The notes below the pieces were generated by a model. The model saw only the letters and a list, made by a program, of their open reading frames with translations. It was not told the DNA's origin and searched no databases. Shown here piece by piece: positions 44,321 to 55,168 of a stretch of 64,000 bases of DNA (its first letter is position 1; every line of letters begins with the position of its first letter). The translations under genes were made by a program, and so were the position numbers. Source of the stretch: Dryas octopetala (Eukaryota > Streptophyta > Magnoliopsida > Rosales > Rosaceae); the NCBI GenBank assembly GCA_963921425.1, contig OY992834.1:6014001-6078000 (forward strand), read 5' to 3'.

Positions 44321-46168
44321 ATGTTAAAGAGGAGTGCTGCCGCACGAAGAAAAGGAATGCGAAGCCTTTTCTACTCCTCATCTGCCAAAAGCCTCTCGTC
44401 TTCTTCTCCTTCGTTTTCACGTTCAAGGTCTTGTGCTGCTTCAATCCCTACTCGCAACTTGGCTCTATCAATGATCGAAGAAAACATTGAAAATGCTGAA
44501 TCCACCATCACCAAATGGGATCCAGATTCCTCCTCGTACACCAAACTCACGTATCTCTTCCAGCATAGCAGAAAAGAAGCCAAAGAGCTTCTCAAATCCG
44601 TAGAGGACTTGCGTCATGCTATGGATACTCTAGTTGGTGAAAGGTCTGCATCCAGAAAGCTTGTACATGCTCAAAATCTAATGCAAATAGCGATGAAAAG
44701 GCTTGAAAAAGAGTTCTATCAGATATTGTTTGAAAACCATGATCAACTTGACCCAGAATCAGTTTCTAGTCGATCCTCAGGCAGATCAGGCAAACTTGAT
44801 GATGATCAAGACGAGGCTGGAACAGAAGATGACTTGGAAATTGTTGGTGAGTCGGCTGTTACAGAGGTTGAGAGGGTCTCGGCACTCGCCATGTCAGACC
44901 TCAAGTCAATAGCTGATTGCATGATCAAGTCTGGCTATGCTCAAGAGTGCCTGAAAATATACAAAATTTGCCGAAAGTCAATAGTGGACTGGGGATTGTA
45001 CCGCCTCGGAATCCAACGGTTCAAGGCTTCTCAAATTCAGAAAATGGATTCGGAAGCACTAGAAAATATAATCAAGCACTGGATTCATGCTGTAAAGGTT
45101 GCTGTGAAAACACTATTTCAAGGAGAGAAAATCCTATGTGATCATGTGTTTTCAGCATCTGAGACAATCAGAGAGTCATGCTTCTATGAGATAATCAAAG
45201 AAGGAGCAGCCACCTTATTCAGATTTCCTGAACTCATTGTGAATCTCAAGAAAGCCCCAGCAAGAATTTTCTGGCTAATGGAACTCTATAAAGCAGTATC
45301 TGATATTTGGCTGGAGATTGAATCAACGTTCAACGCTAAATCAACCTCAGCTATTAAAATGCAAGCTCTTTTATCATGGCTCAAACTTTCAGATTCTGTC
45401 CGACATATTCTTTCTGATTTTGGATCAACCATTCGAAAGGACTCATCGAAAGTTCCGGTGGGGGGAGGGATTCACTCACTGACCCAATCAGTGATGAATT
45501 ATGTATCTTCACTAGCAGGTTACAATGGAATTCTCTCTGATATCCTTGCTGACTATCCCCCATTGGGAAATTCACCTTCACAAGAAACTTACTTCAAGAG
45601 CGCCCCAATGTCTGATGATGGTTCAGCTCCAGCAGTGTCAGCTTGGCTCATTTTTGTTCTTTTGTGCAAGCTTGACAGCAAATCTGAGCTTTATAAAGAT
45701 GTCGCTTTGTCATATCTCTTCCTTGCCAACAATCTTCGCTTCATTGTTGAGAAGGTGCAACATACACCCAACCTGAAATTACTCTTGGGTGAAGTGTGGG
45801 TATCTCAACATACGAAGAAGGTTAAACTATATGCTTCAGACTATGAATCCACAGCCTGGAAAAAAGTGTTCTCATCATTACCAGAGAAGTCATCAGAAAT
45901 ATCTCCTAAAATGGCGAAGGAGTGCTTTAGGAGGTTCAACACAGCTTTTGAAAAGGCATACAGGAAACATACATCGTGGATTGTAGAGGATAGGAAGTTG
46001 AGGGATGACTTGAAGGTGTCAATAGCAGAGAAACTTGTACCAACATATAAAGAATTTCACGACACATACTTGGTGATGCTGAGAGGGGAGAAAAATTTGG
46101 AGTTTCTGGTAAGATTTTCACCAGATGACTTGGGGAATTACTTGTCAAATTTGTTCCACGGGACTTGA
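44321..46168 (+). CDS. EXO70H: Exocyst subunit EXO70, H clade (copy 2)
   Basis: Intronless, 615 residues. An upstream in-frame TTG at 44294 extends the frame by nine codons, but the ATG at 44321 sits in the same GGCTCAAATATG context as copy 1, so 44321 is chosen. It parallels copy 1 throughout: MIEENIENAESTITKWDPDS, PESVSSRSSGRSG plus acidic linker, GEKILCDHVFSASE, ESCFYEIIKEGA, and the terminal RFSPDDLGNYLSNLFHGT. Compared with copy 1 it has a shorter serine-rich N terminus and small indels in the acidic linker and near LAWLI (here SAWLIFVLLCKLD). The frame is fully open and all conserved stretches are kept, so it is probably functional. The pectate lyase begins 668 bp downstream on the other strand (convergent). 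Confidence 0.93.
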   Translation: MLKRSAAARRKGMRSLFYSSSAKSLSSSSPSFSRSRSCAASIPTRNLALSMIEENIENAESTITKWDPDSSSYTKLTYLFQHSRKEAKELLKSVEDLRHAMDTLVGERSASRKLVHAQNLMQIAMKRLEKEFYQILFENHDQLDPESVSSRSSGRSGKLDDDQDEAGTEDDLEIVGESAVTEVERVSALAMSDLKSIADCMIKSGYAQECLKIYKICRKSIVDWGLYRLGIQRFKASQIQKMDSEALENIIKHWIHAVKVAVKTLFQGEKILCDHVFSASETIRESCFYEIIKEGAATLFRFPELIVNLKKAPARIFWLMELYKAVSDIWLEIESTFNAKSTSAIKMQALLSWLKLSDSVRHILSDFGSTIRKDSSKVPVGGGIHSLTQSVMNYVSSLAGYNGILSDILADYPPLGNSPSQETYFKSAPMSDDGSAPAVSAWLIFVLLCKLDSKSELYKDVALSYLFLANNLRFIVEKVQHTPNLKLLLGEVWVSQHTKKVKLYASDYESTAWKKVFSSLPEKSSEISPKMAKECFRRFNTAFEKAYRKHTSWIVEDRKLRDDLKVSIAEKLVPTYKEFHDTYLVMLRGEKNLEFLVRFSPDDLGNYLSNLFHGT

Positions 46169-46835
46169 GATGCCTCCCCCTCTAAGGTAATACAGTGCTA
46201 CTACAATACAAACTGTACCCTTTTGATGACTGTTGTATATAAATAGTGTGATAATAAGAACTGGGATCTTTCTCAATCTTCAAGTTATTAATTTGTATGA
46301 TAGAATATAGAGAATCATCCAGTCAAGTATGGAAAAATAATCTGTCGCTCCAGATCTTAATCAACTTGGAAGTTTACCAAACTTAATAAAAAAACCAAAT
46401 GATGATCATATAAAAGATGTCTACGTTTGAATGCTTAATATTTCCAAACAGAAAATATTAAATAAACTGATTAGGTTATGTTAAATAAATTCAATTGGGT
46501 CTTTAGTAGCTCAATATAGTTAATTATACTCTAGAAAGACATATTTATCTTGGTATCCATAGATGCATACATGAAGATGTGCATTGGTAAATACATACAT
46601 GTGTGCATGTGTGTTATGGAATACCTTCATAATTGATCGGTTCCTACTTTTAGCTAGGATATAAAAAAATGATTTCATAAAGGTATATTAATTCAAAGTC
46701 GACAAAGTCATGAATATTACAGGGGCCAAAAGCAAATTTCATGGTGTTCATTAACTCGATCAGTTTAAACAAAAGTAAAGCCTATTCTGTGATAGGACCT
46801 ATAAGATCATGTTATACATGATTGATAATAAAAAG
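46169..46835. other. Intergenic between convergent EXO70H-2 and pectate lyase
   Basis: Short AT-rich spacer serving as the 3' flank of both genes. The first about 200 bp parallel the EXO70H-1 3' flank at 9330-9500. In block A the corresponding position is followed by a KCS gene instead, which marks a rearrangement point. Confidence 0.6.
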
Positions 46836-49230
46836 CTATCCAATTACTGCCTGCTCTGCTGGCCTAGGAATAGATTGCCAACCTGTAAGAATTTGGAGAA
46901 CACTTCTAAGAGAATCTGAGGCTGCTTCAATAGTCCAATGTGGATAAAATTCACTTGGGTGGAACATGCATTCTTCACTGAATCCTGTTAAAGTGCATGG
47001 TTGAGCTCCATTCAGGAATAGGTCCCCCTCAGATCTTATGAAGCCAGACTTCACCTCTTCTCTGTCTGCTGCCTATTGAAAGATTGCAAGCATTTGAGAC
47101 TGAATGCATGTCTTCACAGCCAATGGGCTGTAACCATTTTTTACTTAAAGAACTTGCAAAGGCAGAATAAATAGTAGCTTATCTTCTTTTCAGTTTAAAA
47201 AAATATTTGACTTAGTAAAGCATGTGTGGCATATTGCTGATTTTAGGACCTTTGATAAAGAGTTCAACATTCACTCTTTTTTTTTTTTTTTTGGGGGGGG
47301 GGGGGAGGGGGGAATGGAAAATAATGCATGTCACAAAAAGTCTGCATATGATTGCTGTGTCACTATACCATGTGGCAGAATATAATGCTATTGTGGATGT
47401 AATGAAGGGAGCTTATATGATTGGGAAAAACTTCATCTATGCAGTTTCGAGTGAAAGATGGTCATGTACCTTTTCTGTATAAAATTCAAAAGTCTTTTTC
47501 TTGTTTCCTGCTTCATATATATTGCATTGAGAGTATATCTGATAGGAACAATTAAATTATTAGAATTGTAATTCAGATAAATTCTACAGACCCAGAGATA
47601 TTTAGATGAAATTAGATGTTCAACAAGCCTCATTTACCTGGGATTCTACGCTGGCGCAAACAGCATATATACCCCAGTTTCGAGTGTAATTGTTGTAAAG
47701 ATGAACTTTCCCAAATCTAACACGAGGTTGTCTTTGCCTTGTCCCATCAAAAAAGCAATGATGAATAGTCACCCGAATGCATCTATCACCAATGTGGGAG
47801 GGGTCAGCTCCTATAAGCATCGTCTTGTCATGTTGCATGAAGTAGCATCTGGTGCCAAGTGAAGAAGAAACCATCAGAGGCACTAGCTCAGTATCCACAT
47901 TTACATGCTAAATATGCAAAATTTTAAACCCACCTAGAAATAGTTATATCAGTACTTTGTCTGGTGATATCTATCAGTCCATCATCATAATCACGAAGGC
48001 TGCACCGGTCTATCCATATGTGCCTAGAATTTGGTTTTATTTGAATGCCATCGACATCATGTCCTCTACCACCTTCAAACTCAAGGTTGCATACAATTAT
48101 GTGTTCACATTCCTTCAGTCTAAGTCCCTTTCCTGTGAGCTTTATTCTCTGGCCTCGGCCATCAATTGTCTTATAAGATGACACACTCAAGTAAGATGAA
48201 AGGTGCATGGTGCCCGAAACCTCAAAGACAATCCAGAGTGGTTCTTGTTTTCGGCATCCTTCACGAAGTGAACCTGGACCATCATCTAAATACCAAAACA
48301 CAACATTTTATTTATCCCAATGCAATATGCAAAACATGCTATCCACCCACTTTCTTAGAAATTTCATATTCGATCATATTGTCACTTACACAGAGCTAAT
48401 TCCTAATTTTCTCCATTATCAGTCAAAAACCAAAATAATTTAGATTCTCAAATTCTATACTTTGAATTCTTTCTTCTTCTTTTTCTAATAAGGAAATTGT
48501 GTTTCTTCAATGCAATTGCAGCAGCTATTTATAAATATTCAATATGTTCCAGAAAGATACCTTTATATATATATATATATATTTTTTTTTCTAATAGATA
48601 GCTGGCAATATTATTAATAAGCAGCAAAAACAGATGCATAACTTTGGAGTATGGAAATCCAGCCAATCTGGCTCCTCCAGCCATGTGAGACACACCAAAC
48701 TTAGCTGCAGCATGCGCTGCTTGATTACACATCCTTGACAATATAGGCAAGCAAAATGCCCAAAGTGTTTCACTTTGCTGCATAATGTTTAAGAAATAAT
48801 AGCTAAAGGGCTAATATAGCTCTCAAATTCTCATTTCCTTCCAACCCACCCCACATTAAATTTTACTTAAAAACAGATACAACTTAAGGACCAAGCATGT
48901 AATTGAACACCGACCAATAAATGAAATGACAAGAATGCACAAATTTCACTGGTACCCCATCATCACTGACCTAAACGATTAAAATCAAAATTGGCCAAAT
49001 TTAAACCAATAATACTACCAAACAAAAATCAAAGCAATGAAGAAGCGTCACAAAAGAGCACGCTAATGAACAACAAACAATAAAGAGGAGTGAAACAGAG
49101 AACCTGCCAAGGTGGTGACGACATAGACCGGGCCGTGGAGGCCTCCGATGGAGAAGCGTCCGAACCCCTCTGCCCGACCCGCCATTGCTCTCAAGGTGAA
49201 ATCCACGTCGGCGTACGGTAACGAAGCCAT
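46836..49230 (-). CDS. Pectate lyase-like protein (PL1 family), five exons
   Basis: Cleaves de-esterified pectin by beta-elimination in the family at large. Exons on the minus strand: 49230-49104, 48285-47934, 47848-47638, 47538-47470 and 47072-46836. All introns are GT..AG, and the joined frame has 331 codons. It starts MASLPYADVD; an upstream TTG frame at 49251 is ignored. Motifs are AGRAEGFGRFSIGGLHG, DDGPGSLREGC, SYKTIDGRGQRIKL, DGIQIKPNSRHIWIDRC, LRDYDDGLIDIT (acidic calcium-binding region), HHCFFDGTRQRQPRVRFGKV (substrate and catalytic Arg region), CNIYEAGNKKKTFEFYTEK and SEGDLFLNGAQPC. Length and order match the short plant pectate lyase group that lacks a signal peptide. No N-terminal hydrophobic segment is seen, so export by the normal route is doubtful. 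The tiny exon 4 is easily missed. Broken copies lie in blocks A and B. Confidence 0.9.
47277..47313. repeat. Poly(T)/poly(G) tract in pectate lyase intron 4
   Basis: About 16 T followed by about 13 G and a second short G run, between exons 4 and 5. On the coding strand it reads as a C-run followed by an A-run, away from both splice sites. It may be an assembly-sensitive homopolymer or the scar of an insertion. Confidence 0.8.
48520..48790 (-). repeat. RNase H-like retroelement remnant in pectate lyase intron 1
   Basis: The minus strand reads LPILSRMCNQAAHAAAKFGV followed by SHMAGGARLAGFPYSK. This resembles the C-terminal end of RNase H-type domains of plant retroelements (the AH..A.FG pattern). 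A T-rich tract and (TA)n lie next to it. The same remnant occurs at 9740, 14440 and 30630. It is too short for a firm family call. Confidence 0.5.
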
Positions 49231-50425
49231 GTCCGTCTTCCTGTAGCTCAAATCAAAGCCTCTTGGCCGCCTCTATATGGCCACAGGTCGTTGCAAAAAT
49301 TTGGCGGTCACAAAATTTACCCGAAAATCGATCCTACATCCAACAATTAATAGATTTAAAATTAGAAAAATCAATACTTTTTAGTTTTTTCTTTTTTTTT
49401 TGAAAGGGCCTCTTTTTAGTTAATAACTTAATATACTTCTTTGTTTACTAAAAAGAAAAGGATTATTGGATGAAGTCTCATTTTGCATTGTAGTTAGATT
49501 ATCAAAATAATATAGTATGAACCTTATATTGAATACTCTTTTTATTAACAAGACTTCGTTTAAAAAAAAATTAAATTAAATTTCATCTACTAAACTAAAT
49601 AATTATTAATAACCAAATTTATAGTTAAAATAATAAAAGAAAATCAAACAATTTAGACTAATTAATTTAAATAAATGGAGCCTAAGAAAAGAGGCCTATT
49701 GGAGCAAACAACAAAGCCTAATAGGCACACATTTTCAAAGTGAATATGAAGCGCGTACGGGCTCCGATGATATAAATGGAGTGGCTGGACTGCTTCTTTG
49801 CCTTTCAGGCTTTTACTCTAATGGAATCAATTCATAAGCGTAGGCCTACACTGATCATACCAACTACAAGCCGAAATTAAAGATGTGACTACAATTAAAT
49901 TGAATAACAGTCCAACACAGATCTGAAAAATGAACTATTACAATCAAATTAATTGGATAGCAGTCGCCAATATACTACACAGTACAACAAGTTAATGATT
50001 CTTTTGACCATACCATGTGAATTTCTATTTGGTATTACTTTCTGAATCTTATTAATTTCTTTATATCTTTAATTTTCATTAGAAATCCAAGGTTGAGTAT
50101 TACCACTAAACTCTAAAGAAAATGTGAGAAGTTTTAGATATTTTTTTTGTTACATTAGAGAAAATCGAACTTTAATTTATCCCCATCCTAACTCATTGTA
50201 CCACATTCTCTGACCACTTAAACTAATTCCGAGAGCATAAAGCTTTAGATTATTAATGATTCATTTAGATTAAAAACTCAATGAAAATCAAGACAGTGAG
50301 AGAATTCAAATTCTATGAACAGAAATACAATTCCACCAAATGTACTATAAAATCTCCATGAAGTAGTGAGTAATAGTTCCATACATAAGTAGTACCAACA
50401 TAACAATCTCTCCATCTCTCTCTCT
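49231..50425. other. Intergenic between pectate lyase and KCS-3 (divergent)
   Basis: AT-rich, contains the promoters of both divergent genes. I see no transposon end or conserved motif. A short CT run (CTCTCCATCTCTCTCTCT) lies immediately before the KCS-3 ATG, a feature shared with the other KCS leaders. Confidence 0.5.
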
Positions 50426-51856
50426 ATGGAGCTGGTCTACATGGTAATTTGGTCACTGCCTCTACTCTATGCTTCTATCTACCTTTCAAAGTTGGTTCTT
50501 CAACATTGGAGAGACCAACACTGCTATTTGTTGGCTTATGAGTGCTACAAGGCCACAGAAGACAGGAAGCTGGACACTTCATCCTGTGTTAAAATCATTC
50601 AGCGGAACAAGAACCTGGGTCTGGAAGACTACAGGTTTCTCCTGAAGACCATTGTCAATTCTGGCCTTGGCGAGGAAACTTATGGTCCAAGAAATGTCCT
50701 CGCCGGGCGCGAAGACTGTCCTAGTTTAGAAGATGCACTAATGGAAATGGATGACATTTTCATTTACACCCTTGACAAACTGTTTCACAGAACAGGAGTT
50801 TCACCTTTACAAATTGACATACTTGTTGTCAATGTGTCACTCTTCTCTCCAGCACCATCTCTAACAGCCAGGATTATAAACCATTACAAGATGAAGAACA
50901 GCATCAAGACCTTCAACCTCGCGGGAATGGGCTGCGGTGGAAGCCTTGTTGCCATTAATCTTGTGCAGAACTTGTTCAAAACCTACAAGAATGTGTATGC
51001 TGTTGTAGTTAGCACAGAGTCTATAGGTCCAAATTGGTACCGCGGCAAAGTCGAGCCCATGATGCTTGCTAATTGTCTCTACCGCTCGGGAGGGTGCTCT
51101 ATGCTTTTCACCAACAACAGGGCTCTGAAGCATCGAGCCCTGTTGAAATTGGAATGTATAGTCCGAACCCATATGGGTTCGAGTGACGAAGGATATGGTT
51201 GCTCCATTCAAGTTGAAGATAAGCATGGCTACAGGGGTTTTAACCTCAGCAAAAGCATAGCAAAAGTTGCTGCTATAGCTCTTACAATGAACCTGCGAGT
51301 ACTAGTGCCTAAAGTGTTACCAATGACAGAATTACTACGCTTTGTCATAGTTTCTCGTGGTCGAAAAAAAGTTGCTGTTAAAGAAGTGGGAAGTACTGGT
51401 TTGAATCTTAAGGCTGGACTTGAGCATTTCTGCATACCTCCAACTGAAGCTGCAGTTATTAATGGGGTTGGTAAGAGTTTGGGACTCAATGAATATGATC
51501 TAGAGCCCTCTAGAATGGCACTTCATAGATTTGGCAACACATCCTCTGGTGGCCTTTGGTATGTTTTGGGGTACATGGAGGCAAAAAGGAGGCTTAAGAA
51601 GCATGACAAGGTTCTGATGGTGAGCTTTGGAGCAGGCTATGAATGCAATAATTGTGTGTGGGTGGTGTTGAGGGACTTGGATGATACCAATGTCTGGGAA
51701 GACTGCATACACAGATACCCTCCAAGAACTTTGGCTAACCCTTTCATGGAGAGGTATAGTTGGATCAATGATGAATTTCTAAGCTTTGTTAAGTTTGAGG
51801 AGGTTATGAATGCCATGTCTGACATTGGTCAACCCTTTCATGGAGAGGTATGGTAG
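50426..51856 (+). CDS. 3-ketoacyl-CoA synthase-like (KCS-3), catalytic His missing
   Basis: Intronless, 476 residues, with an N-terminal hydrophobic anchor (residues 4-22), CYLLAYECYKATEDRKL, YRFLLKTIVNSGLGEETYGP, the Cys170 nucleophile in NLAGMGCGGS and Asn371 in HRFGNTSSGG. The segment HFCIHPGGRAI of KCS-2 and KCS-4 reads HFCIPPTEAAV here. The histidine equivalent to FAE1 His391 is Pro338 and the GG pair is lost. FAE1 mutagenesis established Cys223, His391 and Asn424 as essential, so condensation activity is doubtful although the frame is open and the rest is conserved. It is clearly more diverged than KCS-1, -2 and -4 are from one another. Its C terminus ends with a second copy of a short PFHGE/PFME-like stretch (IGQPFHGEVW). 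Possible outcomes are an inactive partner, a changed enzyme or an early pseudogene. Confidence 0.9.
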   Translation: MELVYMVIWSLPLLYASIYLSKLVLQHWRDQHCYLLAYECYKATEDRKLDTSSCVKIIQRNKNLGLEDYRFLLKTIVNSGLGEETYGPRNVLAGREDCPSLEDALMEMDDIFIYTLDKLFHRTGVSPLQIDILVVNVSLFSPAPSLTARIINHYKMKNSIKTFNLAGMGCGGSLVAINLVQNLFKTYKNVYAVVVSTESIGPNWYRGKVEPMMLANCLYRSGGCSMLFTNNRALKHRALLKLECIVRTHMGSSDEGYGCSIQVEDKHGYRGFNLSKSIAKVAAIALTMNLRVLVPKVLPMTELLRFVIVSRGRKKVAVKEVGSTGLNLKAGLEHFCIPPTEAAVINGVGKSLGLNEYDLEPSRMALHRFGNTSSGGLWYVLGYMEAKRRLKKHDKVLMVSFGAGYECNNCVWVVLRDLDDTNVWEDCIHRYPPRTLANPFMERYSWINDEFLSFVKFEEVMNAMSDIGQPFHGEVW

Positions 51857-54800
51857 ATCAATGATAATGAATATTTCTAAGCTTTGTTATATTAATGCTG
51901 CACTACTTTGCATTGTTTGAGGAACTATTCTTATGAGTTGCCTCTGTAAGGAATATTCCATTTTAATTATTTCAAGGAGATGATGTATTTCATAAATCTG
52001 AAGTAGGTCAAGGTTGTTGTGGTAATCTCGATCTACATGAATGGATTTTTTTTCAGAACTATCAATAAACCATATGTATACCTGTTATATGTTCAAGATA
52101 TATGTCTATAGGTTGTCAGTCTGAACTGCAGAAGGAGCATCATCTTAAGAAAAATTAGTTGTCACAATCTGAAACTCCAGAAAGGAGCATGGTGTATTTT
52201 CTGAAGAGAGCAAACAATTAAGTCTGCTTTTGAACCCAACTACGTACTTGGCAATTATGATAGCCATTTATATGTAACAAGGGTCATGAAGTTCTACCTC
52301 TGGTCAATGGCCTACACTACGTACACCCTTTCACAAATCATATGTATCATATATTGATGACTTCCCAGTAGACTAGCGAAGATAAATGAGATCTACTTTT
52401 TATAAAAAGCCTGTAAGATATATAATTATATATACCTAGCTAGGTGATGAAAATTTGTCCCTTCTAGGCTTTCTACATTTTAATTGGGGAGTAAAAAGAG
52501 ATGAAAATTAAGAAAATCTAGCAATTAAGAACTCTACCATTGCAGCAATTTTAACAGATCGAGAATAAGTAATTTTGGTAAGGTAACTTGAAGGAGACCC
52601 ATATTATCCATATGTACTAGCTAATATTTCAGCCAAGATCTTGGTTGAAGAATTTAGACCATCTTCAATCATACCTTATCATTTTTTCAATGTGACATTA
52701 CTGTGAGCTTGTAATAAGAAAGCAAAAAAAATAATGGGAAACCACACAGATGCCCGAGTGGTAATATTAGATGGGTATGAGATGTAAATTTAAAAGTACT
52801 AAATTCGAATGTTTACAATGAAAAAAAAAAACTCGAATTTACTTAATATTTATGATTTTCGGGTGATTGTATAATTTGTAATTTTGTATGCCTCCAAAGT
52901 TATCTTAAAAAACTTGTGTGGGGTTTCTTTGTTAACAAAGAAGTGTCAGTTGTAACTAGTGACCTCCTAATAGTACCAGTTGGAGACGAGAGAATTCAAA
53001 ACCTCATGTTCAAGCCTAGATAATAGATGAGATATGGGACAGAATATTACCCCCCATTATCTTGTTTGGCCAAAAATATAATCTATCTTAAGTATTGTTA
53101 GGTCCACATAAGCAAAATAGTGAAAAGGAAATGAAGTAGTACCTTCTAATCTTTCCCCTACCGACAATGCCCTTTCTCTTACCACCATTAATTTGATATA
53201 ATTGTTTCTTTTTTTCTTTTGCTTTTTCATTAATAGCTTCAACTACTTGAGCAGTTGAGCAGGGTGCATTTATCATTATTCATTAGAACACGTTCTCTGC
53301 TGGTATTGCATGATTTACATGGCCACATTTATAGGATCACATCAAAGTTTGAAACCCGGCCTTCTAATGTAAATTTACATGCCTCTTTCTATTTCTATGT
53401 TAGCACACTTAGCTCAATTTGATCAAACTAGAAGAGAGAGATCGATAGTAATATAAGCCTAATTAGGCTTATGATCAGACATTTTACAAATCCAAATCCA
53501 ATTACTTTCCAGTGTAGTTCCAAAGTACCTTATGTCTCAGATACAAATAGGTCAAGTTAAATTAAACATCAAAATACTCCAATTTTAATTCGATTTAAAA
53601 GTGTATGTCATGATTGAACTTAGCTCAATTTATAATTCGAGTATAAGTTCAAGAGATATTTTGTTTGAGCTTAACTTGCTTCTCTTATAATACAAACTCG
53701 AACTGTATCAAAATGGATTTACAAACCCACATTAAGATGATAATGACTGCAATTTAAGGACCTAATCCCCAATGGGAATAAAACAAGGGTTGCTACCAAA
53801 CCAGACCCATATTTTGTCTCTTCTTTTATGACACTTGACAGAAGACTTCAAACTTACATTTTATTTTGAGAGGGCGACCCCACAAGAGTGGAGTGCAAAT
53901 GACTCAACCTTTTATTTTTCTTTGCAATCCTGGAGACACGTCAGCAATTCAGCACATTATCTGCAGTTTATTTCGGGTTCCATTTACCATTTTACATTGT
54001 TCGGTGTAACCGTGTAAGTCACATAACGTACCAGTTTCCTGGGGTTAAAGTTAAAGGACTATATGACAACTTTTCCCTGTGGCCCCCACCCCGTACCACA
54101 ATGAACAGGTTAAGAGTTAAGACCATCAAGAGGTTCAGATGCATTTCTAAAAACCCTATGGAATTAATCCAATAATTAATGACAACCAGTTATTAATTTA
54201 TCTCATTTCCTTCTTAGTAGTCAGCATATAGTATTGGTTGAGCAATGAGCATCTTCTGAAAATGTGCAACAGATCATAAATCTTCTAATGGGTCCAAAAA
54301 CACATATTGCTTTGCTTTCACACAATTAGCTAGGCAGAAGCCTGGTTAACACACAATTAGAAGATGTCTTATATAGTATATTGTTTGGCAGTATCAAAGA
54401 ATCCTATTTAATAATTGTTCACCATTGAGTAATATTAAGTGAGACATCTCATTCAGGGGAATGATAGCTACCTTCTTTCTTATTATTCGCATTATATAAT
54501 GTAGTTTAATGATATGAACCATTCATTCTTTAGACCATCTTTAAAACCCTAAACTTGATTTTTAGGGTTTAGGGTAGAGATCGATAAAACCCCACATTTG
54601 TCAACCATGTTACTGTTACTAAAGATTTCCAGCCAAAGACAATAAATGCAGAATTAATAGCTGGCCGGGAATGAACTAGAAAGCCATTTTATGTGCATGG
54701 TGATATATATATACATGTTGCATGCACTTGATCATGATCATCACCATTAATCTTTGCCATATGACCATCAATCTGCCTTTAAAAGAAAACCTATGGCAAC

Positions 54801-55116
54801 TTGGCAAGTTGTATATATGCATTATCACTCCCTCCAAATAATTTGAGTTGGGAAGCTAGCTCCGACCAATTATGCTGTACAGGCAGTCATGGACTCATGC
54901 ATTGTTTTTCTTCATATTGAATGTTTGTGTCTACGGCCTATCTATAATCTTAATGAGCACCAACTATTTATTTGTAGGTAAAAGTAGACATCTTTTTCAT
55001 TAATGATCATTATTTATAAGAGATTGATGGGTGCAGGGTACGTATCAAAGATCACAATTGTTCAGGTTTTGCATGCAATTCATTTAACACTTGACAATTC
55101 TAGGCTCTACCCCCCT

Positions 55117-55120
<4 letters not shown>
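51857..55120. other. Intergenic between KCS-3 and KCS-4
   Basis: About 3.3 kb without a supported gene. 54780-55168 is the KCS upstream region shared with 10540-10907 and 27820-28169 (TATGCATTATCACTCCCTCC, GAAGCTAGCTCCGACCA). The frames at 53057-53276 and 53835-54017 carry no motif. Near 54555-54575 is a short AAACCCTAA / TTTAGGGTTTAGGG pair. Confidence 0.5.

Positions 55121-55153
<33 letters not shown>
55121..55153 (+). repeat. (CT)n microsatellite in KCS-4 leader
   Basis: About 33 bp of CT ends 15 bp before the KCS-4 ATG, the same position as in KCS-2. It produces the spurious SLSLSLSLS extension when the frame is read from the upstream TTG at 55091. Confidence 0.9.
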
Positions 55154-55156
<3 letters not shown>

Positions 55157-55168
55157 CTAGCTAAAGCC

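Noticed and set aside
55091-55168. Upstream extension of KCS-4 reading SLSLSLS
   Set aside because: TTG start and translation of a CT microsatellite; the paralogues start at the homologous ATG 55169.
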